This document shows positions 44,871 through 54,272 of a DNA stretch of 64,000 nucleotides, piece by piece. The notes beneath the pieces were generated by a model, which saw only the letters and a list, made by a program, of their open reading frames with translations, was not told the DNA's origin and made no database searches. This DNA comes from Mesorhizobium sp. 1M-11 (GTDB lineage: Bacteria; Pseudomonadota; Alphaproteobacteria; Rhizobiales; Rhizobiaceae): positions 69,501 to 133,500 of the forward strand of contig NZ_LJSD01000075.1 of the NCBI RefSeq assembly GCF_001303895.1. Reading direction: 5' to 3'. Every line of letters starts with the position of its first letter. Positions within the stretch are counted from its first letter, which is position 1. Position numbers and translations under genes: made by a program.

Positions 44871-45092
44871 CCATGACGATCAGATGACGATTCAATGACA
44901 TTTGCCGGCTGCTGTCGAGCCTTGGTTGCAGCCCCCCGCAACCGGTTTTCCCCAGGCGGCGTCAGGGAAGTGTCATGTGCCGGTCAGATGCCGGACATGA
45001 AAGCGCGGCATTGTGTCGAACGGCCTGTCGAGCATCGCTCGGCCGAACCCCAGCCCGCAAATGCCCAGCCTGTCAATTGAAGGACCACGCCC

Positions 45093-46016
45093 ATGTCAGC
45101 CGTCACCGGCACTGGAATCTCTGCTCACAAACGCGCCAACGATCTCTCGGACTTTGCCGAGGAGCTCGACATGATTGAGGAGCTCGGCGTCGAGGCGATC
45201 GAACTGCCGACCTACGACATGGACATCGTCGTAGGCGGCAAGATCAGGAAGCCGCAGCTCACCGCCCTGAAGCGCGCCTGCGCCGGCCGCGATGTCGTCT
45301 ATTCCGTACACGGCCCCCTCGCCATCAACTTCATGGACGAGACCTATCGGCTGCCGCGTCATTTCGAAGTGCTGCAGGCGTCTCTGGAAGTGGCGGCCGA
45401 GGTCGGCGCCGAACACTATGTGATCCATTCCGGCCTGATGCCGATGCAGCAGGCCAATGGCATCGAGGCCGGCTATCAGCGCCAGCGCGAATGGCTGGCC
45501 AAGAGCGGCGACATCGCCCGTCAGCACGGGCTGATCCTCTGCGTCGAGACCCTGTTTGCCGGATATGAAGGCAAGGGACTCGCAGCCTCTCCGTCACGGC
45601 TTGCCACGGAACTTGGCGCGATCAACCATCCGAACGTCATGGCGACGCTCGATTTCAGCCACGCCTATCTGAAACTCGATTTCGACGGCCGCCGCGACGC
45701 GTTTGTCGAGGAAGTAAAGGCATTGGCGCCCTACTCGCGCCATTTGCACGTTCATGACAGCTTCGGCCGCCAGGACGACATCTGGATGTTCACCGATGGC
45801 GAGCGCGTCGCCTACGGCCACGGCGACCTTCACCTGCCGGTCGGCTGGGGCGATATCCCCTGGGACAGACTGATGACCGAATGCGAATTCCCGGATGGGG
45901 TGCTGTTCAACATCGAGTTGAAAGAGCGTTACTGGTACGCCGCCCAGGATACGGTCGACGCCACCCGGCAACTCGCTGAAAAAGCACGCTTCGTGCGCAC
46001 CGCCGCAGCGGCTTGA
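45093..46016 (+). CDS. Sugar phosphate isomerase/epimerase-like TIM-barrel protein
   Basis: The 307-residue protein has the AP_endonuc_2/xylose isomerase-like TIM barrel. Metal-site candidates are H89 (SVHGPLA), H123-S (YVIHSGLMP), E152 (LCVETLF), D187-H190 (TLDFSHAY), H215/H217 (RHLHVHDSFG) and a C-terminal E (NIELKERY). Such enzymes isomerise or epimerise keto-sugars or inositols using Mn2+ or Co2+. GAAGGACC precedes the ATG. It is a single gene followed by a repeat, so the substrate is unknown; nearby sugar transporters give weak hints only. Confidence 0.8.
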   Translation: MSAVTGTGISAHKRANDLSDFAEELDMIEELGVEAIELPTYDMDIVVGGKIRKPQLTALKRACAGRDVVYSVHGPLAINFMDETYRLPRHFEVLQASLEVAAEVGAEHYVIHSGLMPMQQANGIEAGYQRQREWLAKSGDIARQHGLILCVETLFAGYEGKGLAASPSRLATELGAINHPNVMATLDFSHAYLKLDFDGRRDAFVEEVKALAPYSRHLHVHDSFGRQDDIWMFTDGERVAYGHGDLHLPVGWGDIPWDRLMTECEFPDGVLFNIELKERYWYAAQDTVDATRQLAEKARFVRTAAAA

Positions 46017-46023
46017 GGTGCTG

Positions 46024-46119
46024 GAGCAATTCCAGGAAAAGTGTGTTGCGGTTTTCCGTCCGGAATTGCGAAAAAACAAAAAAGTAAGAGCGTTTCCGTG
46101 AAAAACGGAAACGCACTAG
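46024..46119 (+). repeat. Two-palindrome intergenic repeat (copy 3)
   Basis: GCAATTCC...GGAATTGC stem with inner GGAAAA/TTTTCC, followed by GAGCGTTTCCG...CGGAAACGC. It begins 8 bases after the isomerase stop and may act as its terminator. Confidence 0.88.
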
Positions 46120-46268
46120 ACCGAGCTGATCGGAGATTGGCGCTCCAGAAAGCATCTGCCTGAGTATCGGCAACGGCACCAATGGCGAATGGTGAGTGAC
46201 ACCATTCGCATTGTCCGTTTCGTACGGAACTTCTCGTCCAAAGCCAATCAGCCAGGCATTCGAAATGC

Positions 46269-46577
46269 CTAGTTTGCAGGCGCTGGCTGTGCCGGTTCCT
46301 GACTGCCGGTGGAGGCAGGCGGTTGCGCCGGCGTCTCGGCTTCCTGTTCAGGCGCTTGCGTTGGTTCGGCCGAAGGCGTGTCGGGAGCCGGTGCTGTTTG
46401 CTGGGTGGGGGCAGTTGGCTCGCTGGGCTGTGCCGGCTGCTCGTTGGTCAGAACCTCGTCGGTCTTGGCTTTGATCTCGTCGGCGGTCTGCTGGCTGATG
46501 AACCCATAGTTGACGGCCAGGCCAACAACCAAGGCAACAATGATACCGATGATGGCGGTTTTCAGGTTTTTGGACAT
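46269..46577 (-). CDS. Membrane-anchored Pro/Ala/Gln/Glu-rich protein
   Basis: A 102-residue protein with one N-terminal transmembrane helix (about 7-28, IIGIIVALVVGLAVNYGF) and a short helical part (QQTADEIKAKTDEVL). A long low-complexity tail follows, made of Pro, Ala, Gln, Glu and Thr (about 46-102). GGCCTCTTCC-complement (GGAAGAGGCC) lies near the start. The tail is probably unfolded and could be periplasmic. I recognise no family; similar small proteins are common in Mesorhizobium. Confidence 0.6.
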   Translation of the reverse strand: MSKNLKTAIIGIIVALVVGLAVNYGFISQQTADEIKAKTDEVLTNEQPAQPSEPTAPTQQTAPAPDTPSAEPTQAPEQEAETPAQPPASTGSQEPAQPAPAN

Positions 46578-46866
46578 TGGAAGAGGCCTTTCGAAAGCCC
46601 ACCGGCGACCGTATCAACAATCACCTGATGGTGCCCCTCCCACCGAACAGTAGCGTGCCTCAGCCTCCGGCGATGGTCAATCCTTGCGGAGACGCACAAG
46701 CATCGCAACAGGAAGCCAGGAGCTCGTTGAGAGGCAGGTACGCCGTCAGAGGCTAATGAATGAACTAATCGGGCGTCCCCATGAACGGCGATTTGATCGC
46801 AACCCAGCCTGCAGGCCGCCGCACTCAGACTGCGTAAGTGCACCTGCCACGCGACGAGCAAATCCA

Positions 46867-46904
46867 CATTTTGTAAATCGATTTGCAAATCGATTTACAA
46901 AATG
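46867..46904. promoter_or_regulatory. 38-bp perfect palindrome, double LacI-type operator
   Basis: A perfect inverted repeat with half-site CATTTTGTAAATCGATTTG. It holds two AAATCGATTT cores (46875-46884 and 46887-46896) 12 bases apart, each a LacI-family operator type. It ends 13 bases before the lacI start. The rest of 46578-46917 (340 bases) contains no gene I can support. Confidence 0.85.
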
Positions 46905-46917
46905 ATAGCGCTACGAA

Positions 46918-47922
46918 ATGAGCACCATTGCGAAGGTTGCCGCGAAGGCTGGCGTGTCACCGACTACGGTCTCGCATGTCATCAACCACGCCGACCGCGT
47001 GTCGAAATCGATGCGCGAGCGGGTTGAGGCGGCGATCCTGGAACTTGGCTACCGGCCAAACCCGCAGGCGCAGAGCCTGCGCACTGGGCGCACCAATCTC
47101 GTCGCGATGCTGATCCCCGACATCCGCAACCCGTTCTATCCGGAACTGGTGAAAACGGTGCAGTCGGAACTCGAGGCAGTCGGCCTCGACATGCTGATCT
47201 TCAACACCGACGTTCCAGGCGGCCACTCGCAGGATCATGGCCGGGAATATCTGCGGCAGATCAACAGCAAGCGGGTCGACGGACTGATCGTTGGCGATTT
47301 TGCGCTGCACGGCATGCATGATGCGTTGCTGCAGGTGGAAGCACCTGCGGTGTTCATCGGCAATCTGCCGAACCGCGCCGTCGACAGCATTCGCATCGAT
47401 GATTTTGACGGGGGCTATCAGATGGGCGCCTATCTGGCCCGCAAGGGCCACCGTCGTGTCGCGCATGTGACCGGGCCATCCTTCTTCACCGAGGCGATGC
47501 AGCGCGCCGACGGGTTCGAGCAGGGGCTGCGCGACCATGGCGCCGAGCCTGATCCCAATCTGCGCTTCGAAGGCAGCTATCTGGCGCCATCCGGCCAGGC
47601 AGCGGCGCAATGGCTGCTCGAAACCTGTGGTGGCGCGCTGCCGTCGGTGATCTTCTTTGGCAATTATCTGATGGCCTCCGGAGCCATGGCGGAATTCTAC
47701 GACCGCGGCCTGCGCGTGCCTGATGATGTGAAGCTGTGCGTCTTCGGCGATCAGCCCCAACTGGAATATGTCCGGCCACGCCTCACCCGTGTCGGCAATG
47801 CGCCGGCCGAACTCGCCGGGCGGGCCGCGCGCATGCTGCTGGAGCGGCTGAGCGGCGCCTATGCCGGCGCGCCGCGCAGCGAAATCGTGCCCTGCTTCTT
47901 GAAGGAATTCGATACCGCATAA
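46918..47922 (+). CDS. LacI family transcriptional regulator
   Basis: The 334-residue protein has an N-terminal LacI helix-turn-helix (IAKVAAKAGVSPTTVSHVINH, about 3-24) with hinge helix (NPQAQSLRTGRTNLV). A periplasmic-binding-protein-like effector domain follows, which includes AMLIPDIRNPFYPELV and the FGDQPQLEY effector region. It should repress the downstream ABC-GH172 operon in the absence of its sugar ligand and repress itself through the palindrome directly upstream. The gene ends 59 bases before the binding-protein gene and is in the same direction, so it may be part of the operon. Confidence 0.92.
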   Translation: MSTIAKVAAKAGVSPTTVSHVINHADRVSKSMRERVEAAILELGYRPNPQAQSLRTGRTNLVAMLIPDIRNPFYPELVKTVQSELEAVGLDMLIFNTDVPGGHSQDHGREYLRQINSKRVDGLIVGDFALHGMHDALLQVEAPAVFIGNLPNRAVDSIRIDDFDGGYQMGAYLARKGHRRVAHVTGPSFFTEAMQRADGFEQGLRDHGAEPDPNLRFEGSYLAPSGQAAAQWLLETCGGALPSVIFFGNYLMASGAMAEFYDRGLRVPDDVKLCVFGDQPQLEYVRPRLTRVGNAPAELAGRAARMLLERLSGAYAGAPRSEIVPCFLKEFDTA

Positions 47923-47981
47923 GCCGAGCTGGCGCGGGAGGAGAACTGCGCCGTCTCAATCCAAAAAAGGGAGGAACAAAG

Positions 47982-49349
47982 ATGAGCGACAAACCGAAAC
48001 TTTTCGTGCCGTCCAGCTGGTCCCGCCGGCGCTTCCTGCGCAACAGCGCGACCTTTGCCGCGGCCGGTGTCGCCAGCGGCGTCAGCGGCTTTCCCTTCAT
48101 CAACAAGCTGCCGGTCCGGGCGCAGGATGCGCCGCTGAAATTCTGCCAGTTCTACGCACCCGGCGGCCAGGTGAAGCCGCAGGTCGACTGGTTCGAAAAG
48201 ATGGTGGCGGACTGGAACGACAGTCACGAGCAGAAGGTCGAGCTCGAGTTCGTCCCCAACAAGGAATATATCAACGGCCCGAAGCTGGCGACAGCCTTTG
48301 CCTCGGGGCAAGGGCCGGACATCTTCATCATCTCGCCGGGCGATTTCCTGCGTTACTACAATGGCGGCGTGCTGCAGGACCTGACGCCTTATATCGACGA
48401 AAAAGCCCGGGCCGATTTCCCCGAAAGCGTACTGGCCACCCGCATGGTCGACGGCAAGATCTACGGCCTGCCGATGGAGGTCGAGCCGATGGCCATGTAT
48501 TATTCGGTCAAAGCCTTCGAAGACGCCGGGCTGAACGAAAATGATGTTCCCAAGACCTGGGATGAATTGCTGGAGCTCGGCAAGAAACTGACCACGCCGG
48601 AGCGTTATGGCCTGCTGTTCCAGACAGCGCCCGGCTACTATCAGAACTTCACCTGGTATCCCTTCCTCTGGCAGGGCGGCGGCGAGTTCCAGGGCGCGGA
48701 TGGCAAGAGCGCCTTTGATTCACCCGCCACGGTGCAAGCGCTGAAATTCTGGCAGGACGCCGTCAATTCGGGCGCCGCACCCCGGCAGGTCTTGGGCAAT
48801 GGCGCCAATGACAGTGTCGCCAATCTTGCCTCCGGCTACTGCGCCATCCAGAATGTCGGCATCTGGGCGATCGCGCAGTTGAAGAACAATGCCAAGGATT
48901 TTCCTTATGGCGTGTTCCGCCTGCCGACGCCTGCCAATGGCAAATACGTCACAGTCGGTGGCGGCTGGGCTTTTGTGGCCAATGCCAAGGGCAGGAATCC
49001 CGAGGCCGCCGGCCAGTTCTGTGCCTGGGCTCTGGCGTCGACCGAGCAGGGCTCAGTCGATCGCGTCGCCACCTGGTGCACCGAGGCGAAGTCCGACATG
49101 CCGCCACGCGACAGCGCGCTGAAAGCGCGCGAAGCGGCATTCGGCGAGGGTATGATCGGCAAATTCGCCAGGGATATCCATCCCGGTACGCGCGCCGAGC
49201 CGCGCGTGCCGCCGGAGGTCTACAAGATCATCTCCGACGCGATCCAGCAGACCATGCAGGGCGGCGCCGATCCGCAGGCTACGGCCTCCGCTGCCTCGCA
49301 GCAGCTGGATGCCTATCTGGCCTCCTATTCGGGCGCGCCGCTCCTTTGA
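47982..49349 (+). CDS. TAT-exported sugar-binding protein of ABC transporter
   Basis: The 455-residue precursor has a twin-arginine signal (SWSRRRFLRNSATFAAAG, about 12-29) and a class B (CUT1) binding-protein fold. Features include PDIFIISPGDFLRYYNGG and the GLPMEVEPMAMYYSVKAFEDAGL substrate-cleft segment. GGGAGGAAC precedes the ATG. TAT export suggests folding before export. It is the first transport gene after lacI and works with the two permeases and the ATPase downstream. Substrate is probably an oligosaccharide related to the GH172 enzyme encoded in the operon. Confidence 0.9.
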   Translation: MSDKPKLFVPSSWSRRRFLRNSATFAAAGVASGVSGFPFINKLPVRAQDAPLKFCQFYAPGGQVKPQVDWFEKMVADWNDSHEQKVELEFVPNKEYINGPKLATAFASGQGPDIFIISPGDFLRYYNGGVLQDLTPYIDEKARADFPESVLATRMVDGKIYGLPMEVEPMAMYYSVKAFEDAGLNENDVPKTWDELLELGKKLTTPERYGLLFQTAPGYYQNFTWYPFLWQGGGEFQGADGKSAFDSPATVQALKFWQDAVNSGAAPRQVLGNGANDSVANLASGYCAIQNVGIWAIAQLKNNAKDFPYGVFRLPTPANGKYVTVGGGWAFVANAKGRNPEAAGQFCAWALASTEQGSVDRVATWCTEAKSDMPPRDSALKAREAAFGEGMIGKFARDIHPGTRAEPRVPPEVYKIISDAIQQTMQGGADPQATASAASQQLDAYLASYSGAPLL

Positions 49350-49423
49350 CATCCTCCCGGACGGCGAACGCAGCCCAGCCCCGCGGGGAGGCGTTCGCCG
49401 GTTCGGAGCCGTTGCCTGGACCC

Positions 49424-50350
49424 ATGACCACGACAGCCAAACCCAAGTTCAAGCGCAGCCGCATTTCCGCCCGGCACCGGGAATGGATTGCCGGCTATCT
49501 GTTCGTGCTGCCCGACGCATTGGGGCTGCTCGTCTTCCTCGGCCTGCCGATGCTTCTGTCACTGGTGCTCGGCCTTTACGAGGTGGATGGTTTCGGCTCC
49601 TACCGTTTCGTCGGCATGGCCAACTACACCAAGATGATGTCGGACCGGCTGTTCTGGCAATCGGCCAAGGTGACGGCCCTCTATGCCGTCATGCTCGTCC
49701 CTCTGCTTTATGTCTGCGGACTGAGCCTGGCGCTGCTGGTGCAAAAGACCAACCGTTTCAACGGTGTTATCCGCTCGATGTTCTTCGCGCCGCACATGAT
49801 CAGCCTCGTGGTCGTGGCGCTGGTCTGGCAGTTTCTGGTGGTCGACAAGATCGGCGTACTCACCCGCCTTGCGTCGGCGCTGGGATTTGCCGGCATCTCG
49901 CTTCTGGGCGACCCTGATTTCGCGCTGTTCACGGTCGTGGCGGTCAGCGTCTGGTTCCTGATGGGCTATTACATGCTGATCTTTCTCGGCGGCCTGCAGG
50001 ACATACCGGCGATGTATTACGAGGCCGCGACGATGGATGGCGCCGGGCCCGTAGAGCGCTTCTGGTACATCACCTTGCCTCTGCTGAAGCCGACCAGCTT
50101 CTTCGTCATCATGATCTCGATGGTGGCGGCGGTCGCCGGCAGCCAGGCCTTCGACATCATCTGGGTCATGACCTCCGGCGGCCCGGCAAATTCGACCTCC
50201 GTGCTGATCGTCTACATCTACCAGCAGGCCTTCGGTTTTGGCGCGTTCGGCTATGCGGCGGCGATGTCGTCGATCCTGGTCATCACGTTGATGGTGCTGA
50301 CTGGTCTGATGTTCCTGCTCACCCGCGGAGGTCGCTTCAGCTATGACTAA
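49424..50350 (+). CDS. Sugar ABC transporter permease (MalF/UgpA type)
   Basis: The 308-residue permease has six membrane helices and the EAA loop MYYEAATMDGAGPVERFWYITLPLLKP. The ATG at 49424 follows a basic N-terminus typical of CUT1 permeases; the frame upstream is open but overlaps the binding-protein gene. Its stop overlaps the next permease start by eight bases, so the two are translationally coupled. Confidence 0.9.
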   Translation: MTTTAKPKFKRSRISARHREWIAGYLFVLPDALGLLVFLGLPMLLSLVLGLYEVDGFGSYRFVGMANYTKMMSDRLFWQSAKVTALYAVMLVPLLYVCGLSLALLVQKTNRFNGVIRSMFFAPHMISLVVVALVWQFLVVDKIGVLTRLASALGFAGISLLGDPDFALFTVVAVSVWFLMGYYMLIFLGGLQDIPAMYYEAATMDGAGPVERFWYITLPLLKPTSFFVIMISMVAAVAGSQAFDIIWVMTSGGPANSTSVLIVYIYQQAFGFGAFGYAAAMSSILVITLMVLTGLMFLLTRGGRFSYD

Positions 50351-51188
50351 GAAGCCTTCGCTCTATTTCAGCGCCTCACAGGTCACCATGGTGCGGCTGG
50401 TCTGGATGACGGTCGCTGCGATCCTGGCGCTGATGATCATCTTCCCGCTTTTGTGGATGACCTCGATCTCGTTCAAGACGGCGCAGGACGCGTTTTCACC
50501 GACCCTTTTGCCCGCATCGCCGACATTCGGGAATTTCACCTATGTGATCACCGAAGTCCCGTTCGTCCGCTACATGGCGAACAGTCTTTTTGTCTCCGCC
50601 ACCGTCACGGTGGTGGCGCTGTTCTTCCATTCCATGGCGGGCTATGCGCTGGCGCGGCTGCGGTTTCCGGGCCGTGAGCTGATCTTCCTCGCCATCTTTT
50701 CGACGCTGCTGGTGTCGCTGCCGGTCATCATCGTGCCGCTGTTCATCATCGTGCGCGCCATGGGCATGCTCAACACCTATGCCGGCATCATCGTGCCGTC
50801 GATCTTCAACGCCTTCGGCATCTTCCTGCTGCGCCAATATTATCTCTCGCTCCCGCGTGAGATCGAGGAGGCGGCGGTGATCGACGGCGCCGGCTACTGG
50901 CGCATCTACTGGAGCGTGATCCTGCCGCTGTCGAAGCCGATCCTCGCGGCGCTGGCGATCCTGTTCTTCCTGGCCAACTGGAATGCCTTCCTATGGCCGC
51001 TGACGGTGGCTTCCGACCAGGATCTCTGGGTGGTGCAGGTCGGCATCGCCAACTTCAAAAGCGAATATTCCGCCGCCTGGAACTACATGATGGCTGCGTC
51101 GACCATCGTCGCCATCCCCACCCTCGTGCTGTTCCTGATCTTCCAGCGGCAGATCATGGACTCGATCAAGACGAGCGGCCTGAAATGA
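50343..51188 (+). CDS. Sugar ABC transporter permease (MalG/UgpE type)
   Basis: The 281-residue permease has six helices and the EAA loop LPREIEEAAVIDGAGYWRIYWSVILPLSKP. It pairs with the permease before it. Its stop overlaps the ATG of the GH172 gene (ATGA), a coupling that ties sugar uptake to that enzyme. Confidence 0.9.
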   Translation: MTKKPSLYFSASQVTMVRLVWMTVAAILALMIIFPLLWMTSISFKTAQDAFSPTLLPASPTFGNFTYVITEVPFVRYMANSLFVSATVTVVALFFHSMAGYALARLRFPGRELIFLAIFSTLLVSLPVIIVPLFIIVRAMGMLNTYAGIIVPSIFNAFGIFLLRQYYLSLPREIEEAAVIDGAGYWRIYWSVILPLSKPILAALAILFFLANWNAFLWPLTVASDQDLWVVQVGIANFKSEYSAAWNYMMAASTIVAIPTLVLFLIFQRQIMDSIKTSGLK

Positions 51189-52411
51189 CCGCGAACAATG
51201 CCAAGGACATCAGAATGACCAATGCCGGGCTTTCCCCGTTGCGCGGCCTCGCCAAGCTGCGCAAGGCCAAGACGAGGCGGTTCTCCAGCTTTGACCGCAC
51301 CGGCGGAAATGACGACCGGCTGCATGTGGAGCCCGGACAGACCGTCACCATCGCGGAACACGCGGGCGCCGGCATCGTCACCCACATCTGGGTCACCATC
51401 CAGTGCCAGAGCGAGAGCTATCTGCGCAAGGCGGTGCTGCGTGCCTGGTGGGACGGCGAGGCGGAACCCAGCATCGAGACGCCGATCGGCGACTTTTTCG
51501 GCATGGGTCACGCGCGCACGAAAAACTATGCGAGCCTGCCGATGCAGGCGAGCCCGGAGGACGGCAAGGCTTTCAACTGCTATTTCCCGATGCCCTTCGG
51601 CTCCGGCATGAAGTTCACCATCACCAACGAGGCCGAACACGACCTTTTGTTCTACTACTACATCGACCTCGAACTGCATGACGAACTCGAAGAGGACCTC
51701 GGCCGTTTCCATGCGCAATACAGGCAGGAACGGCCTGAACCTTTCGACGAGACCGGCTTGACCAATGAGCAGGTGCTGTTCGGCGGCGAGACCGTCGACG
51801 GCAAGGACAATTACGTCATTCTCGATGCTGCCGGCCACGGTCACTATGTCGGCGTGCTCTACAGCGTCTACTCACGTCGCCGCGCCGAGGTATGGGACTG
51901 GTATGGCGAAGGCGACGACATGATTTTCGTCGACGGCGAACCGGGCCTTTGCGTGCCGGACACCATTCGCAAGCCGGACCCCCGCATCGGGCCGAAAGCC
52001 GCGCCGATCAAGGATCGACCCGAATCCGCGCCCGGCGCCAACGATGCCTGGCCGCCCACTTTGCACGGCACCGGCACCGAGGATTATTTCAACACCGCCT
52101 GGTGCCCGACGCAGGATTATGACGCGCCCTATCACGGCATCATCGCCGCCGGCGGGCCGAACTGGACCGAACCGGTGACGCTGTATCGCTGGCATATCGA
52201 AGATCCGGTGATCTTCCAGAAGAACATTCGCGTCACCATCGAGCACGGCCACGCCAATCGCCGCGCCGACGACATCTCCTCGGTCGCATTTTGGTATCAG
52301 AATGAGCCTCACAAGCCGTTCGACGCTTTGCCGAGCGTCGCGGACCGGGTGCCGACCTTTCGCCGCCCCTATCACAACTGGCCGGCGGTGGAAGCCGGCA
52401 AGAGGCGTTGA
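51185..52411 (+). CDS. GH172 (DUF2961) family glycoside hydrolase
   Basis: The 408-residue protein has the DUF2961 signature: N-terminal KTRRFSSFDRTGGNDDR, then GTGTEDYFNTAW and YRWHIEDPVIFQKNIRVTIEHG, which hold the two catalytic glutamate candidates. Characterised family members are difructose dianhydride I synthase/hydrolase and D-arabinan-releasing exo-enzymes. No signal peptide is seen, so it acts on imported sugar in the cytoplasm. It lies between the second permease and the ATPase of an ABC operon, overlapping both by 4 bases or a few bases. The substrate is therefore likely a fructofuranose- or arabinofuranose-containing oligosaccharide. Confidence 0.87.
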   Translation: MTANNAKDIRMTNAGLSPLRGLAKLRKAKTRRFSSFDRTGGNDDRLHVEPGQTVTIAEHAGAGIVTHIWVTIQCQSESYLRKAVLRAWWDGEAEPSIETPIGDFFGMGHARTKNYASLPMQASPEDGKAFNCYFPMPFGSGMKFTITNEAEHDLLFYYYIDLELHDELEEDLGRFHAQYRQERPEPFDETGLTNEQVLFGGETVDGKDNYVILDAAGHGHYVGVLYSVYSRRRAEVWDWYGEGDDMIFVDGEPGLCVPDTIRKPDPRIGPKAAPIKDRPESAPGANDAWPPTLHGTGTEDYFNTAWCPTQDYDAPYHGIIAAGGPNWTEPVTLYRWHIEDPVIFQKNIRVTIEHGHANRRADDISSVAFWYQNEPHKPFDALPSVADRVPTFRRPYHNWPAVEAGKRR

Positions 52412-52413
52412 CG

Positions 52414-53475
52414 ATGGCACGCGTCGACATTGACAATGTGGTGAAGCGTTATGGCACTGTGCAGGTCGTGCACGGCGTTTCGACCGCCATCGAGGACGGC
52501 GAGTTCGTCATCCTGGTCGGGCCTTCGGGCTGCGGCAAGTCCACTCTGCTGCGCATGATCGCCGGCCTGGAGCATGTCTCCGGCGGTACGGTCAGCATCG
52601 ACGGCGAAGTGGTCAACGATGTCGCGCCGAAGGATCGCAACATCGCGATGGTTTTCCAAAACTATGCGCTCTATCCGCATATGACGGTGGCGCAGAACAT
52701 GGCGTTCTCACTGAAGCTCGCGGGTGTTTCCAGGCAGGAGATGCAGGCCAAGGTGGGGAACGCCGCTCGTACGCTCGGGCTTGAAACCCTGCTTGACCGA
52801 TTTCCCGGACAGCTCTCCGGCGGCCAGCGCCAGCGCGTTGCCATGGGCCGCGCCATCGTGCGCGATCCGGAGGTTTTCCTGTTTGACGAGCCGCTGTCCA
52901 ATCTGGATGCCAAGCTGCGGGTACAGATGCGGGCCGAGATCAAGGCTCTGCATCAGCGGCTGAAAACGACAACGATCTATGTGACGCATGATCAGGTGGA
53001 GGCCATGACCATGGCCGACCGCATCGTCGTCATGCGTGATGGCATTATCGAGCAGGTGGGCACGCCGCTCGATCTCTACGACACTCCGGCAAACCTGTTC
53101 GTCGCCGGATTTCTTGGCAGTCCGACCATGAACTTCATCGAAGGTCGTATCGAGGGTGGACGCTTCCTGAATGATGACGGCGTCAGCATCGCAGCGCCGG
53201 GCGGACTGCCGGAAGCGCCGGTGATCGCCGGTATCCGGCCCAATCTTGTTGGCCTCGCAGACAAGGGGTCACCGTTCGAGGTGCTGGTGGTCGAGCCCAC
53301 CGGCGCCGAAACCCAACTGGTGCTTCAAGCCGGCAAGACGCAGCTTGTGGCGCTGGTGCAGGGCCGTGTTGCGCTGCAACCCGGCGCCAGCGTGGGGATC
53401 ACCTTTGATCCGGCAGGTTTGCATTTGTTCGATCGACGAACCGGCACGCGCCTTCCGCAGATGTCACCTAGTTGA
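52414..53475 (+). CDS. Sugar ABC transporter ATP-binding protein (UgpC/MalK type)
   Basis: The 353-residue ATPase has Walker A GPSGCGKST, Q-loop VFQNYALYPHMTV, signature LSGGQRQRVAMGRA, Walker B VFLFDEPLSNLDA and a C-terminal TOBE domain (about 275-345). ATG 52414 is preferred over the TTG two codons earlier. It is the last gene of the lacI-binding protein-permease-permease-GH172-ATPase operon. Confidence 0.9.
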   Translation: MARVDIDNVVKRYGTVQVVHGVSTAIEDGEFVILVGPSGCGKSTLLRMIAGLEHVSGGTVSIDGEVVNDVAPKDRNIAMVFQNYALYPHMTVAQNMAFSLKLAGVSRQEMQAKVGNAARTLGLETLLDRFPGQLSGGQRQRVAMGRAIVRDPEVFLFDEPLSNLDAKLRVQMRAEIKALHQRLKTTTIYVTHDQVEAMTMADRIVVMRDGIIEQVGTPLDLYDTPANLFVAGFLGSPTMNFIEGRIEGGRFLNDDGVSIAAPGGLPEAPVIAGIRPNLVGLADKGSPFEVLVVEPTGAETQLVLQAGKTQLVALVQGRVALQPGASVGITFDPAGLHLFDRRTGTRLPQMSPS

Positions 53476-53638
53476 GAAAACGAAGCAGTCGATGGCGACC
53501 CTGCGCGATCGCGCACTTTGCCATGCGTCAACGGAATGACGTCTATTTGTCAGGGAAAACGCCAGAAGCCGCTTGTCCGCTTCCGGTCCCAATGCGGCCA
53601 TCGTTGCCGATAGCTCGCAGTTTTGTGCTGAATGGTGC

Positions 53639-53713
53639 TGGTACGCCCAAGGGGAATCGAACCCCTGTTTGCGCCGTGAGAGGGCGCCGTCCTGACCGCT
53701 AGACGATGGGCGC
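53639..53713 (-). tRNA. tRNA-Glu (CTC anticodon)
   Basis: A full cloverleaf: acceptor GCGCCCA/TGGGCGT (first pair G-U), D-arm GTCTAGCGGTCAGGAC, anticodon loop CTCTCAC with anticodon CTC, T-arm AGGGGTTCGATTCCCCT, and an encoded 3' CCA. The flanks 53476-53638 and 53714-53862 show no gene. Confidence 0.95.
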
Positions 53714-53862
53714 AGCCGAGAACGGCGATATAGGCTGGCGCGTTTGAAAAAGCAACAGGCTGAAACCGGCAAGTTTTGGCCTGGGAAGGCGTCGTCTTGC
53801 CCCTGCTCCATCTGGGCCGTTCGAAAGGGCACGGCTCTGGGAAACGGCTTCCGCCGGTCGCC

Positions 53863-54267
53863 TCAGTGTTTCAGCTGAATCAGATCCCATAGATTGCCGT
53901 ACAAGTCCGCAAACACGGCAACCGTGCCATAAGGCTCGTGGCGCGGTGCTTCGCGGAACTCCACGCCACGCGCCAGCATGGTGGCGTGGTCGCGCGCGAA
54001 ATCGTCGGTTTCGAGGAAGAAGGCGACGCGGCCGCCGGTCTGGCTGCCGATGCTGGCAATCTGCTTCGCGCCCTCGGCCTTGGCGAGAAGCAAGCGCGCT
54101 CCGCCACCGGCCGGCTCGACCGTCACCCAGCGCTTGCCGCCGCCCAGATCGACATCAGACGTCAGCGCGAAGCCGGCGCGGTCGACGTACCAGCGGATCG
54201 CTGCGTCATAGTCGGCAACCACCAGCGTGACGGTGGCGACGCGGCGTCCGGCGGCAAGATCGCTCAT
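53863..54267 (-). CDS. VOC (glyoxalase/bleomycin resistance) family protein
   Basis: The 134-residue protein has the paired beta-alpha-beta-beta-beta modules of the vicinal oxygen chelate fold (ATVTLVVADYDAAIRWYVDRAGF and GRVAFFLETDDFARDHATML). The end VAVFADLYGNLWDLIQLK carries the conserved D/GNxWDL pattern. It may bind a divalent metal, but the ligands are not certain by eye. Function within the large VOC family is unknown. It is a monocistronic gene between tRNA-Glu and a small membrane protein gene. Confidence 0.82.
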   Translation of the reverse strand: MSDLAAGRRVATVTLVVADYDAAIRWYVDRAGFALTSDVDLGGGKRWVTVEPAGGGARLLLAKAEGAKQIASIGSQTGGRVAFFLETDDFARDHATMLARGVEFREAPRHEPYGTVAVFADLYGNLWDLIQLKH

Positions 54268-54272
54268 GGCAT

